Origin: Astragalus membranaceus
Taxonomy: Eukaryota > Streptophyta > Magnoliopsida > Fabales > Fabaceae
Assembly: GCA_039519185.1 (NCBI GenBank)
Contig: CM076848.1
Span: 128,038,371 to 128,102,370, forward strand
Length of the DNA: 64,000 bases
Direction: 5' to 3'
Shown here: positions 1 to 9,399 of the stretch, piece after piece
Numbering within the stretch: position 1 is the stretch's first letter
Layout: every line of letters starts with the position of its first letter
The notes under the pieces: model-generated
Told to the model about the DNA's origin: nothing
Database searches by the model: none
The model's input: the letters and a program-made list of their open reading frames with translations, nothing else
Position numbers and translations under genes: made by a program

Positions 1-395
1 TTAAACTTCATAAAATAAATCCAACACATTCTTGAATAATCATCAACAAATGCAATATAATACTTACTGCCATTCAATGATGCTGTTTTCATAGGTCCTC
101 CCACATCTGTGTGTACCAATTGCAGTCTTTGTGTAGCTCTCCAAGCCTTGTTTTGTTGGAAAGGAAGCCTTGTTTGCTTGCCATATTGGCATGCAGTACA
201 TTCAGGAGGCAAAACTTCTAATTCAGGCAAGTCTTTCACTAGGTTGTTTTTCTTCATGAAGAGTAGAGTAGCATGATGGAAGTGTCCTAATCTCGTGTGC
301 CAAAGCATTGTACTACTAACCACTTTGTGCATTGCAGCTTGCTCCTTGTTCATGAAATCTATGGCAAAGCTTTTGCCTTTCATTTGAACATTAAA
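1..395 (-). pseudogene. copia GAG-pre-integrase and integrase N-terminal part (partial)
   Basis: Minus-strand translation in a frame different from the Gag ORF gives the GAG-pre-integrase signature LWHTRLGHFHHATLL, a zinc-finger-like pair of cysteines (CTACQYGKQ), then HTDVGGPM and YYIAFVDDYSRMCWIYF, which are the first catalytic-core motifs of copia integrase. The change of frame near base 395, just after the stop of the Gag-protease ORF, implies a frameshift, so the polyprotein is interrupted. The second and third catalytic residues (D, E) lie beyond the window. Family identity is clear; functionality is not supported. Confidence 0.85.
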
Positions 396-1656
396 CCTCC
401 CTGCCTTCCGAATCCTTAATCATGCAATTTTTATCTTCAAAAAGCACCTTATAACCTTTTTCAAGTAACTGTGGAACACTCAAAAGATTTTGATTGATTT
501 CAGGGACATATAAAACATCGGAAATAAATTTCAAACCTGTGTGACCTTCAATTGCCACAGTTCCTTTGCCTTTTACTTCAATGTATGCTCCATTCCCAAT
601 CTTGACTTTAAAGAGAATGGTTTTATCAAGCTCTCTAAATAGCTCATGATCATAAGTCATGTGGTTTGTACAACCACTATCAATAAGCCAACTTTCTGTA
701 GAGCTACTGGAAGCAAAACATGATACATCAAACAACTGCTCCTCTTGTGATTGATCCTCAGCAACCTTGACTTCTTCTTGCTGTTGTTGAGATTTGCATA
801 TCCTTTCCATGTGCCCTAACTGGTTACACTTATGACATCTTGCATCTGGTCTCCACCAACACCTATTTTGTGGATGATTAGTTTTTTTGCAATGAGGGAA
901 AGGTGGATGTACCTGAGTGTTGTTGCTTTGATTGTTATTTCTGCTGTTTGCAAAACGTTCAGATCGGTTGTTGTGGGCTTTTCCTGTATTATTGATTTGC
1001 AACTTGACTTGAAATGCACCCTCCATAGATCCTTTTTGCCTCATAAGCCTTCTTTGCTCTCGTGCTTTCAGTGCATGTAACACTTCTGGCAGAGTGATAT
1101 TACACATATCTTTTGTGTTCTCCAAGGTGGCTATAGAAGCTTCATATCTTTCAAGTAGTGTCACAAGAATTTTTTCTACAATTCTTGAATCGGAAAACTC
1201 AATACCCAATAATCTAACCTTATTGGCAATGTTAAGCAATTTATCTGAGTACTCTTTGAATGACTCAGACTCTTTCATTTTTTGTAGCTCAAATTCTCTT
1301 CTTAAATTTATCACCTGCATGCTTCTTATCCTCTGGTCTCCTGCGTATTCTTCTTTTAGGTAATCCCAAATTGCTTTTGCGGTTTTGAGAGTCATGATTC
1401 TGGTAGAGATGGTTTTTGAGACACCAGCAAATAGACATGCCTTTGCCTTTGCCTTCTTGGTTTTTCTCTCTTTGTGAATTTTAATCTGGGCCATGGTAGG
1501 ATTGTTCGGCAGCGAAGCAACATCATAATCTTCTTCCACGGCTTCCCAGAGATCTAAAGCCTCTAGATAGGATTCCATTCTCACAGCCCAAAGGTCATAG
1601 CTTTCTCCATCAAAAACGGGGGGAGCAATCTGTGAAAAATTTGCTTCAGTATCCAT
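391..1656 (-). CDS. copia Gag-protease polyprotein
   Basis: The open frame extends upstream to 1692, but it begins there with TTG inside the primer-binding site, so the first ATG (1656-1654) is the likelier start, giving about 420 residues. The N-terminal third is the Gag capsid region (UBN2-like; FDGESYDLWAVRMESYL). A CCHC knuckle, CHKCNQLGHMERIC, lies near residue 270 and a second Cys/His-rich stretch precedes it. The C-terminal part is a pepsin-like retroviral protease with the active-site motif WLIDSGCTNHMT, followed by the typical GKGTV and LSVPQLLEKGY segments. The expected role is to form the virus-like particle and cut the polyprotein. It should continue into integrase, but a stop and frame change occur at 391-395. 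Confidence 0.85.
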   Translation of the reverse strand: MDTEANFSQIAPPVFDGESYDLWAVRMESYLEALDLWEAVEEDYDVASLPNNPTMAQIKIHKERKTKKAKAKACLFAGVSKTISTRIMTLKTAKAIWDYLKEEYAGDQRIRSMQVINLRREFELQKMKESESFKEYSDKLLNIANKVRLLGIEFSDSRIVEKILVTLLERYEASIATLENTKDMCNITLPEVLHALKAREQRRLMRQKGSMEGAFQVKLQINNTGKAHNNRSERFANSRNNNQSNNTQVHPPFPHCKKTNHPQNRCWWRPDARCHKCNQLGHMERICKSQQQQEEVKVAEDQSQEEQLFDVSCFASSSSTESWLIDSGCTNHMTYDHELFRELDKTILFKVKIGNGAYIEVKGKGTVAIEGHTGLKFISDVLYVPEINQNLLSVPQLLEKGYKVLFEDKNCMIKDSEGREV

Positions 1657-1681
1657 TTCACAGATACCGTAAGAAGATGGC

Positions 1682-1691
1682 TTCGATACCA
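1682..1691 (-). other. Primer-binding site of the first copia element
   Basis: Minus-strand sequence TGGTATCGAAG lies 3 bases inside the 5' LTR. It matches the plant copia PBS complementary to initiator tRNA-Met (TGGTATCAGAGC) with small differences. It fixes the orientation of the element and the inner LTR boundary. Confidence 0.75.
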
Positions 1692-1694
1692 ATT

Positions 1695-1978
1695 TGTTGC
1701 TTATTTGGAGAAATATAGAGTTTGTAATAAGAAAGAGCGTGAGAGAAAGAACTGAAATGCAGAAGGCAATATATTATTATTCAGCAGCCCAACATATACT
1801 TATATAGCCGTAGGAAAATAAAGAAGGCAAAACATATGCTATTGATTTGCGTAACAAATGCCTAAATAAAAGAGAATCAAAAATTCTGATCCTAGCAGCT
1901 ATTTGACTCTTTATTGCCGAGAAATTAGGAAAATTAAAAGCTGAATTTTAGGCAGCTTAAGGGTCATTCCAGCTAACA
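1695..1978 (-). repeat. 5' LTR of the first copia element (284 bp)
   Basis: On the plus strand it begins TGTTGC and ends CTAACA, the short inverted TG...CA ends of an LTR. It lies directly outside the PBS. On the minus strand a TATATAAG box sits at about 1806-1799, as expected of a U3 promoter that drives Gag. The partner LTR is beyond the window, so LTR age cannot be judged. Confidence 0.8.
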
Positions 1979-2850
1979 CTGTGACCCAGTTTTTATTAGT
2001 CGCTTTTGGTCAGATTTGTTTAAGTTTAGTGGTACACTAATGAGAATGAGTTCTTCATACGACCCCAGACGGTTGGACAGGCCGGGGTTATAAATAGATT
2101 GGTAGAGCAGTACTTGTGAGCATTTGTTCATGACAAAGTATCTCAGTGGGTGCATGTCCTCCCTTGGGCTGAATACCACTACAAGACTTCAGTTCACTCA
2201 GGTTTTGGACTTTTCCCTTATCAGATAATTTTTGGGAAACCTCCTGCCTCTCTTCCCTCTCATGTCTTTTACTTATCTTTGTGGATGCCTGTAAATTGTA
2301 ATACCGCCTTACAAGACCGTGACGAGATATTAAGTATGCTGCGCAAGAATTTATTGAGAGCTCAAGCAGCCATGAAAACCGCTACTAATAAACACCATAC
2401 GGAGGAAGACTTCGCAGTTAACTGTTGGGCTTATATTAAGCTTCAACCATATTGTCAAACGCCATTGCGTGGTACCAAATATCACAAGCTGTCTAAGAGG
2501 TTTTATGGTTTATACCTTATTACAGAGAAGGTGGGGCATGTACCTTACAAATTGGCTCTCCCATCATGCTAAAATTCACAATATTTTTCCTTTCTCAATT
2601 CTCAAGCCTCATGTCGGACTGCAACCATCTAATTTGGACCAGCTCCCCCCACATTCAATTGAGCATCCCCACTTGTATGACCTGCAGCTATTTTGGACAG
2701 TCAGACTTAGGTTATTGATGGAGAGTCAGTTCCTTTGGTCTTGGTGCAGTGGCATGGTCTGTCTCCCGATGACAATTCATGGGAGAATTGGTTGGAATTA
2801 GCTAAAGCCTACAACGTGGAGGACAAGGTTAATTTGAAAGGGGGAGGTAT
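1979..2850 (+). pseudogene. Ty3/gypsy chromovirus integrase C-terminal half and chromodomain, decayed
   Basis: From 1979 the plus strand reads DPVFISRFWSDLFKFSGT, the end of an integrase catalytic core. After a frameshift near 2060 it gives a degenerate QTxGQxxVINRLVEQYL, then LPWAEYHYKTSVHSGFGLFP (about 2160-2220) and the GDWVYLKLQPY-type region with several substitutions (about 2420). After a stop at 2570 and further frame changes, a chromodomain-like C-terminus follows (VLVQWHGLSPDDNSWENW, about 2738-2795). This order marks a chromovirus. Several frameshifts show a dead copy. Its 5' portion is separated by the copia insertion at 1978. Confidence 0.85.
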
Positions 2851-3148
2851 TGTTACAAGCATGGCCCAAGAGATGATTGTCGCGACTGAGCCCAACCCAA
2901 GAGTGCAGTCCCGCTACAAATGACAAGAGCATGGCAAGGCCCCAGAGAATTACTATCAAGCCTTAGAAATGGGCCGATTACATTGCCTTAAATAAATAGG
3001 AGTTTGTTGTACATTTTACATTCTGTTATGTTACACTAATTGTTAGTTGTATTAGATTCTTTGGATTTATTTTGCCTTGTACTACATTTGAGAATCCATG
3101 AAATAATTTACCATGAAATAATTTACCATTCACTTCTTATTCTACATT
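2851..3148 (+). repeat. 3' LTR of the decayed chromovirus
   Basis: The polypurine tract AAAGGGGGAGG (2837-2847) follows the chromodomain, and TGTTACAAGC starts at 2851, which is the expected PPT/LTR junction. The distal end is set at TTCTACA (about 3148) only because it ends in CA, and could be off by tens of bases. A direct 17-18-bp repeat (CATGAAATAATTTACCAT) lies near 3100-3130. No partner LTR is visible. Confidence 0.6.
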
Positions 3149-3576
3149 CTAAGCAAATTTTATACCAATGTAATTGTTACAAGGTGGCTTAAATGAACTT
3201 GTACAAAAATTGGCATAAATGAAATGCAAAACTGTATAATCTATGTTATCTCGTGTAGATTAGTCAAATAAAAAATATATTTATTGTATCTTTTTCTCTC
3301 CAATCTCACTATAACATTTGAGTTTCTCCTTTAGTATCTATTTTATTTTAACTTAATCATTAATGATTTGATCTAATGGCTATAATTTATTTTCTCACTC
3401 ACACATAAATAATTAGATTCACTCACTTTATATATTTTTGTTTCAAGACACACAAAAAAATCAATTTTGTGATGATTTTATTCTTTTAGAACTGAACAAA
3501 TAATATTTACTTTCAGCATTTTATTTATGTCAAAGGTCTTCCAAAATGCAACTCTAAGAATTTTTCTAATATATTT
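3149..3576. other. AT-rich sequence with no recognisable gene
   Basis: This stretch lies between the chromovirus LTR and the first recognisable ankyrin-gene exon. It has no long ORF, LTR ends or tandem array that I can see. It could be upstream or intronic sequence of the ankyrin pseudogene. Confidence 0.5.
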
Positions 3577-3989
3577 TTGTTTGCCAAAGGCATAATTGTA
3601 GAACCGCTTGACCCTAAAAAAACAATGAACTCATATTTGGAGATAATTGACAAGACCGAAGATCATGAACACAAAGGTAAACTTCCAATCAAACTATCTC
3701 CAAAAAATAGTTGTCCTAGTTTTATGAGATTTTGCATAACTATTGTATTTGTTATATTAATTTAATTTTACTACTGCTTTTCCAATAACAATATGATCTA
3801 TGTAATTTTGATATTTTTTAAAATCTTTTAAATAATAACAGATTTATCTCACTTTTTAAAGTTTACTCTTTTATAGACAAATATTGGTGATTACTAATTA
3901 GTTGTGAGTAAGAAAAATCTTAGTTTCTAAGATTTGAACCCTGAATCTTATTGAATTGCAACGGTTGCAATGAAAACTAAACCAGAATT

Positions 3990-4310
3990 TGCAGATTGCA
4001 ATAGGAATCAAACCAGAATTTGTGAAGAAAACAGAGAGCAAAGCTTGTAGAAAGCGAAAATGGAGAAAACTGAATTCATTATTCTAGTGTAAATCAGTTA
4101 CAACCGAATTGAGTTTTTGTATATATACATCATCTATCAACTAACTAACTAAGCTCAGCATAAGAGCTTCTGTCCAGAAAAATAAGAAAGAGTAAAGTAA
4201 ACTAACTCTAACTAAGTTGGTCAAGATGGTCAACCATTGATTAACTTAACTCAGATACAGTTATCTTAAGTCAGTCTAACTAACCATGGTCAGCTATTTA
4301 CACTTTAACA
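3990..4310 (-). repeat. 3' LTR of copia A
   Basis: It matches 6904-7212 over about 309 bp with scattered differences. It ends on the plus strand in TTTAACA, followed by the minus-strand polypurine tract (plus-strand TTCCCCCCTCAAGTTGG, 4311-4327). The outer end is uncertain (3982-4002). A TATATATAC box lies at about 4118-4128 on the minus strand. Confidence 0.75.
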
Positions 4311-5916
4311 TTCCCCCCTCAAGTTGGAAGGAAGGGGTTCTTCATTCCCAACTTGGAAATCAACTCATTGAACTTGTTCTTGGGTAATGCCTATGAAGTA
4401 ACATGAACTAAGTTGAGGGATCCACTTTGAACATGCTCTCTTATAAAGTGACAATCAATGTCAATATGTTTCAATCTCTCGTGTGTAGTAGGGTTATTTG
4501 CTAGCTGTATGGCTGATTTGCTGTCGCAAAGCACCATTGTAGATGATATTTTTACCCCAAATGATCTTAACAACTGCTGGATCCACAACAACTTAGTGGT
4601 GACATTGGCCAATGCCCTGTACTCAATTTCAGCAGATGATCTAGCAACAGTGGCTTGCTTTTTGGATTTCCAAGCAATCATGGACTCTCCAAGGTAAATG
4701 CAGAAACCTGTTGTTGATTTTCTACTCACTTCACAGCTTCCCCAATCAGCATCAACATAAGCTGTGAGTTTGAGGGATGAATCAACAAGGAATAGAATTC
4801 CTAGACCAGTAGTGGCCTTCAAGTACTGCAGTAAGTGATTCTGATCCAAACCTAGGAAGTATTTTAGATCTACAATTATTTTCAATTTGAAGTGACTCTA
4901 CAGCATATTCTGGATTTCATGGATAAGAGGCTTATTTGGAGCAGCCACTATTATATCATCAACATAAACTTATAGGGCAATGAAATTTGATCCCGATCCT
5001 CTTGTGAACAAAGAGTGGTCAGCAGAGCTCTTGTGAAAACCAAAGGTCATAATAATTGAGCTGAACTTTGCAAACCATTGTCTCGACCGAGAGGCAGATG
5101 CATATATACTTCCTCTTCTAAATCTCCATTGAGGAAAGCATTATTTAAATCCAATTGCAAGAGATGCCAATTGAATTGAGAAGCTAAGGAAAGGAGGATC
5201 CTTACAGAGGTCAACTTGGAAACTGGTGAGAAGGTATCTATGAAATCAATACCAGCTTGCTGAGTAAATCCTTGAGTCACAAGCCTGGCTTTATATTTGT
5301 CTAGAGAGCCATCAGCATGATATTTGACCCGATACACCCATCTACAGCCAACTGCCTTTTTACCACTTGGAAGAGGCATGAGAGTCCAAATGTTGTTTGC
5401 CTCCAATGCTGCTAGTTCTTCTGCCATTGCCTTTTGCCATTCAGGGAGTTTAGTGGCATGGTTGAAGTGTTGGGGTTCATAAATGGAGGATATATTGTGT
5501 ATAAAGGCATTGTAAGTTGGTGATAGATTGTCATAGGTTCAAATTTTTTGAATAGGATACTGCACAGAATTGAAGTCATATAAAGCTGAAGGTGGGTAGG
5601 TGGTCTATGTGGCCTAGTTGATCTCCTAATGGGTGTTTGGATGGGATCATTTTCTGGTCCATTTTCAGCAGGTGCAGGGGTTATTGGGGTGGAGATAGTG
5701 TCAGAAACAGGTAGGGAATAACTGGGTCAGCTTTGTTGTGTGGCAAAGGAGGATTGGTGACTTTGATAGGAATGAGAGTATCTGGAAACAAGGAAGGGGA
5801 GGGTGGATTTTGGTCTATTTCGTGGTAAGGGAAGGTTGTTTCATAGAAGGTTACATCTCTAGAGATAATCAATTTGTCTTCTTTAGGGTCATAGAGTTTA
5901 TAACCTTTAACACTGT
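4311..5916 (-). pseudogene. copia A Pol remnant: integrase tail, reverse transcriptase, RNase H
   Basis: On the minus strand this runs from GYKLYDPKEDKLIISRDVTF (integrase C-terminus, about 5905-5845), through a linker with stops, to the N-terminal half of reverse transcriptase at 5427-5047 ([40 protein letters not shown]). The central RT region with the YVDD box is deleted or shifted. RNase H follows at 4885-4391 (TAYVDADWGSCEVSRKSTTG, ARSSAEIEYRALA, KHIDIDCHFIREH). The tail ALPKNKFNELISKLGM follows a stop. It is inactive. Confidence 0.85.
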
Positions 5917-6140
5917 TAAATAGAGACGAAGAATACAGAGACGATATTGGTCACGCAGTTCGGCCAATGTTTGCCTACGTTTGCGACTACAGAGCAGCAG
6001 TAGTTCCATCTTATTATGTTTATATTGTGTCTAGAGTACAAACACTAATGAGTTTAAATAGGCTATCCTATGTGAAAACCTAACGGGCCTGGGCCGAATA
6101 CACATATAAATAAGTCTACTATTTACAACATATCTCAACA
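5914..6140 (-). repeat. 3' LTR of copia B
   Basis: The plus strand ends TCTCAACA at 6140, immediately followed by CTCCCCCTCAAGC (polypurine tract on the minus strand) and by an RNase H tail reading DKLDAYNLYAPA on the minus strand. The other end is placed at TGTTAAATAG (5914), where copia A coding sequence stops. Only one LTR of this family is seen here. Confidence 0.65.
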
Positions 6141-6330
6141 CTCCCCCTCAAGCTGGAGCGTATAGATTGTAGGCATCCAGCTTGTCACATATGTAAGTTA
6201 TCCTTGGTCCTTGAAGAGCTTTTGTGAAGATGTCTGCCAATTGATCATTAGAACCAACAAATGAAGTAGCAATGTTGCCGGACACAATCTTCTCACGAAC
6301 AAAATGACAATCAACTTCAATGTGTTTGGT
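6141..6330 (-). pseudogene. copia B RNase H C-terminal tail
   Basis: The minus strand reads TKHIEVDCHFVREKIVSGN, NDQLADIFTKALQG and DKLDAYNLYAP, the end of a copia RNase H domain, directly before the PPT and LTR. It stops abruptly at about 6331, where plus-strand reverse-transcriptase sequence begins. Confidence 0.75.
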
Positions 6331-6903
6331 TCACAAAGCCTTGTATGGTCTTAAACAATCCCTTCGAGCATGGTTTGGGAGATTCAGCAGTGTTGTTCAA
6401 GAGTATGGCATGATTCAGAGTGAAGCTGACCACTCTGTCTTTTATAAGTTCTCCTCTCACAAATGTATTTATCTGGTTGTCTATGTCGATGATATTGTCA
6501 TTACAGGTAATGATCATGATGGGATTGGAGGACTTAAACAACATCTAGTCCACCACTTTCAGGTCAAAGATCTTGGAAAGTTACGATACTTTCTTGGCAT
6601 TGAGGTAGCTCATTCTAAGGCAGGGATTGCTATTTCCCAGAGAAAGTATGCTTTGGATATTTTAAAAGAGACCAAAATGCTGGATTGCAAGCCAATTGAC
6701 TCTCCTATGGATCCTAATGTCAAGATCCTACCAGATCAGGGGGAGCCCTTTTCAGATCCAGGAAGGTATAGGAGGCTAGTTGGAAAGTTAAATTACTTGA
6801 CCATGACGAGGCCTGATATTTCATATGCTGTTAGTGTGGTGAGTCAATTCCTAAATTCTCCTTGTGACAGTCATTGGGATGCCGTTGTTAAAATCCTGAG
6901 GTA
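6331..6903 (+). pseudogene. copia reverse transcriptase fragment, opposite orientation
   Basis: The plus strand reads HKALYGLKQSLRAWFGRF, then LVVYVDDIVITG with the catalytic YVDD (about 6478), VKDLGKLRYFLGIEVAHS, PIDSPMDPNVKILPDQGEPF and MTRPDISYAVSVVSQFLNSP, ending at WDAVVKILR. It lacks the RT N-terminus and RNase H, and abuts copia A's 5' LTR at 6904. It is closely related to the reverse transcriptase at 14218-14930, so both come from the same copia family. The uninterrupted frame (about 190 codons) suggests a comparatively recent rearrangement. Confidence 0.85.
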
Positions 6904-7212
6904 ATGGGAATCAAACCAGAATTTGTGAAAAAGTAGAGAGCAAAGCTTGTAGAAAGCAAAAATGGAGAAAACTGAATTCATTATTCTGGTGTGAATTAGT
7001 TACAACCGAATTGAGTTTCTGTATATTTACATCATCTATCAACTAACTAACTAAGCTTAGCATAAGAGCTTCTGTCCAGAAAAATAAGAAAGAGTAAAGT
7101 AAACTAACTCTAACTAAGTTGGTCAAGATGGTCAACCATTGATTAACTTAACTCAGATACAGTTAACTTAAGTCGGTCTAACTAACCATGGTCAGCTATT
7201 TACACTTTAACA
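6904..7212 (-). repeat. 5' LTR copy of copia A
   Basis: It starts TGGGAATCAAACC and ends CACTTTAACA, and matches 4002-4310 closely. The expected PBS inside it is absent: the inner flank is reverse-transcriptase sequence. It therefore marks a rearranged element. Confidence 0.75.
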
Positions 7213-7409
7213 AATCTCCCTCTACCAACTCCTTCATATCCCCTAACTCGCCAACTCACTTAAGATTTTAAAGTTTATTGAAATTAACTACCAATATTCA
7301 TTCAATTTGCGAACTTTTGATTTAAAAAATAATTAATTAATTTTTTTATATTAAATAATTAATTATTTACCAATTAATAGTAGTTGTTGTGTTGTATTAT
7401 TTATTCCAG

Positions 7410-8519
7410 TGACAATACCAATTGAAATTGAAGGCAAAGAAGCAGCACATCCTTGTCGTCTTCTGCCAAACTCTGTTACCTCTCTTCGCTATGTATTCAA
7501 CACTATTTGGTCAGCACTCAGTGGTCGTGACATCTCAACATTAGATATATCTGTAGTGGGTAAGCTTTATTTTTATATAGTTGTGGTTTAATTGAATAGT
7601 TTGTCACAATTAATTGATTAATCTGTGGATGTTTATTTAAGACATAAAAGAAATAAAGAAGATGAAGCAAAAACACATATGGGGTAATCAGCTGTTGAAG
7701 GCTTTTATGGAAAAACCTTATGAATCTTACATGGGATTTACTGGTGGTCAACCATTTGAGAAAGATGACTTAGAAGACAAAGACTTCACCCAACCCTTTC
7801 TTAGCCTAAGACAGCTAGAAAGTAAGCATCAATAAACCATTTCACTTCAAGTAGTTTTGTTTGTTACATAATCACAATAATAATGTGTGTATTTGTCTGA
7901 TCTTGCTTTCTCTCTCTATATTTAAAGGTTTGCGACCAAAAATTGCCAAAAAGGAGACATCTAGTCCAACTGTAAAACAACAAGAAAACAGTAAGGAGTT
8001 TGCTAAGCAAAACCTGAAGAAAAGGATACAACATTTCTGGCTGTAGCAAAAACTGGCATAGTTGAAATAGTGAATGAGCTTCAAGCTAAAATACCAAGTG
8101 ATCAACAATATGACACTACTAAAGACAAAGAAAATTTATTGGTTGTAGCAATGAAAAACATTAAAAACAAGTTATCAGAAAACATAGACAAAAAAGAGAC
8201 AGCATATTTGACAGCAGCAAAAAATGGCATAGTTGAAATTGTGGATGCACTTCAATCTAAAATACCAAGTGTTGTTCATGAGAGTAACTCTAACAATGAA
8301 AATGCATTGCTTTTGGCTGTATAGAATAGGCAACCTCATATTGTTGAGGTGTTGCACAATAAAGTGGATAAAGAACTATTTTATAGCCTAATTTTTGAAG
8401 TGGATAATAGGGAGAACACTGTGTTACACTTAGCAGCAGGTACTGGAAATAACAATGAAAAGAGTTGGAGGATTGCTGGGGCTGCCATGCAAATGATGTG
8501 GGATCTCAAATGGTATCAG
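7410..8519 (+). pseudogene. Middle exons of the ankyrin/PGG pseudogene (linker and ankyrin repeats)
   Basis: Exon 7410-7559 (acceptor TTCCAG, donor GTAAGC) encodes PIEIEGKEAAHPCRLLPNSV. Exon 7642-7821 encodes KQKHIWGNQLLKAFMEKPYE, the conserved linker of this plant family. Exon 7928-8519 encodes two related ankyrin-like units, each containing GIVEIVxxLQxKIPS, then ENTVLHLAA, and ends WDLKWYQ before a GTATAT donor. Two defects are visible: a one-base frame change near 8020 within the first unit, and an in-frame TAG at about 8322 just before NRQPHIVEVL. The two similar units (around 8025-8100 and 8200-8275) look like an internal duplication. Confidence 0.75.
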
Positions 8520-9121
8520 GTATATATATTATAACATTATCATGTAGCATGAAACTATGCTACACAATATGTGCCTTGAGAATCTATCTTAATAAGTAAA
8601 AGCCTATTTTAGTTGTGACAATTTCTGTGAGACAAATTAGCCTATGACATTTTCAAACAGAGACACTTTAGTCCCTTTGTTTGTCTACCAATCATCATCA
8701 AACCATTAGTTAACATTGATGATGTGGCACATTATCTGCCTACGTGACAAGTGTATTATTTTGGGGGCCATTTTAATCCTTCACTTAAGCCTTTTTTCAA
8801 TTTTAAAAAACGAGAAAGTTTAGTCCTTGCGTTTTTGGGACAGTTTAGTCCCTGGTGGAGTCAAAAGCCCTAATTACGGTAGTTTTCAAATAACAAGAGT
8901 CTATGTATTTTTCATGCTTTACGTTTCTTGTGTGAGCAGACAATATTTTAAATTGTAGAATGCCATTCATATACTTACACTTGAAAAGCTCAATTATTTT
9001 TATAGTTGGATAATGACATTAACATTTCTAGTTGTATAGTAGCTAATCAATTGATAAGTTTGATATAACACACAATGTGTGTGTACATATATATTGATCT
9101 TTTGATTCTACCATGGCGCAG
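8520..9121 (+). other. Intron 4 of the ankyrin pseudogene, with a MITE-like fragment
   Basis: Donor GTATAT at 8520 and acceptor GCGCAG ending at 9121 join the codons for WYQ and YIKEL in phase 0. The segment at about 8640-8880 contains phrases such as ACTTTAGTCCCTTTG and AGTTTAGTCCTTGCG that are typical of one half of plant foldback MITEs. I could not find clean inverted ends or a TSD. Confidence 0.5.
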
Positions 9122-9399
9122 TACATCAAAGAACTAGTGCCAGAGCATTTAATGTTCAGAAACAACAAGGATGACAAAACAGCAGGGGAAATATTCAAGG
9201 AAAAACACAAAGATCTTGTAAAAAACAGTTCAGAGTGGTTAAAAGAAACATCTGAATCATGCTCAGTCATTGCAGCACTCATTGCCGGTGTTTCCTTCGC
9301 GACATCCAGCACTGTCCCCAGCGGTACAGAGAAAGGTAAACCCGAATTAGAAGGCCAACCTGCATTCGACACATTTGCTATAGCTTCCTTAATCCGACT
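9122..9399 (+). pseudogene. PGG-domain exon, truncated
   Basis: The exon starts after a CAG acceptor with YIKELVPEHLMF, the segment that in this family links the ankyrin repeats to the membrane domain. It continues through GEIFKEKHKDLVKNSSEWLK to the PGG-type helix SVIAALIAGVSFATSSTVPS and AFDTFAIASLIRL, the start of the second hydrophobic helix. Family members normally have three or four membrane helices; here homology stops after the start of the second and the frame runs into unrelated sequence, so the C-terminus is lost. Confidence 0.75.

Larger units (their letters stand above)
1..1978 (-). mobile_element. Ty1/copia retrotransposon, 5' part only (minus strand)
   Basis: Read on the minus strand, the order is 5' LTR (1978-1695), primer-binding site, Gag with a zinc knuckle, aspartic protease, GAG-pre-integrase and the start of integrase, which leaves the window at base 1. 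This order, with protease and integrase before any reverse transcriptase, is the Ty1/copia arrangement. The 5' LTR abuts sequence at 1979 that reads straight on as the integrase of an older gypsy element, so this copia copy inserted into that element. The bases next to the LTR (CTGTG) would be the target duplication, but the other flank lies outside the window. Confidence 0.9.
3990..7212 (-). mobile_element. Rearranged copia cluster in intron 1 of the ankyrin pseudogene
   Basis: A minus-strand copia element (A) is bounded by two similar LTRs (about 3990-4310 and 6904-7212). Between its integrase C-terminus (about 5915) and its 5' LTR lies foreign material: an LTR and RNase H tail of a second minus-strand copia (B, 5914-6330), then a plus-strand reverse-transcriptase fragment (6331-6903). 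Gag, protease, most of integrase and the PBS of element A are gone. No convincing TSD is visible: the right flank is AATCT and the left boundary is ambiguous because of a local duplication at 3970-4015. Confidence 0.75.
3577..9399 (+). pseudogene. Ankyrin-repeat protein with PGG domain, split by transposons
   Basis: Five exon-like blocks with GT/AG junctions can be joined on the plus strand: about 3577-3676, 7410-7559, 7642-7821, 7928-8519 and 9122-9399. Together they resemble plant ankyrin-repeat/PGG-domain membrane proteins (the ACD6/ITN1 type), which act in defence and stress signalling. Ankyrin-like units include ETAYLTAAKNGIVEIVDAL and ENTVLHLAAGTGNNNE. The last exon carries SVIAALIAGVSFATSSTVPS, a PGG-type transmembrane segment. 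The gene is broken: there is a frameshift near 8020, a stop at about 8322, a copia cluster in intron 1, and the last exon is cut off after ASLIRL by LTR-like sequence. A proper start codon and further 5' exons are not visible. Confidence 0.8.

Noticed and set aside
832..1363. Plus-strand frames opposite copia Gag
   Set aside because: They are shadows of the minus-strand Gag-protease frame.
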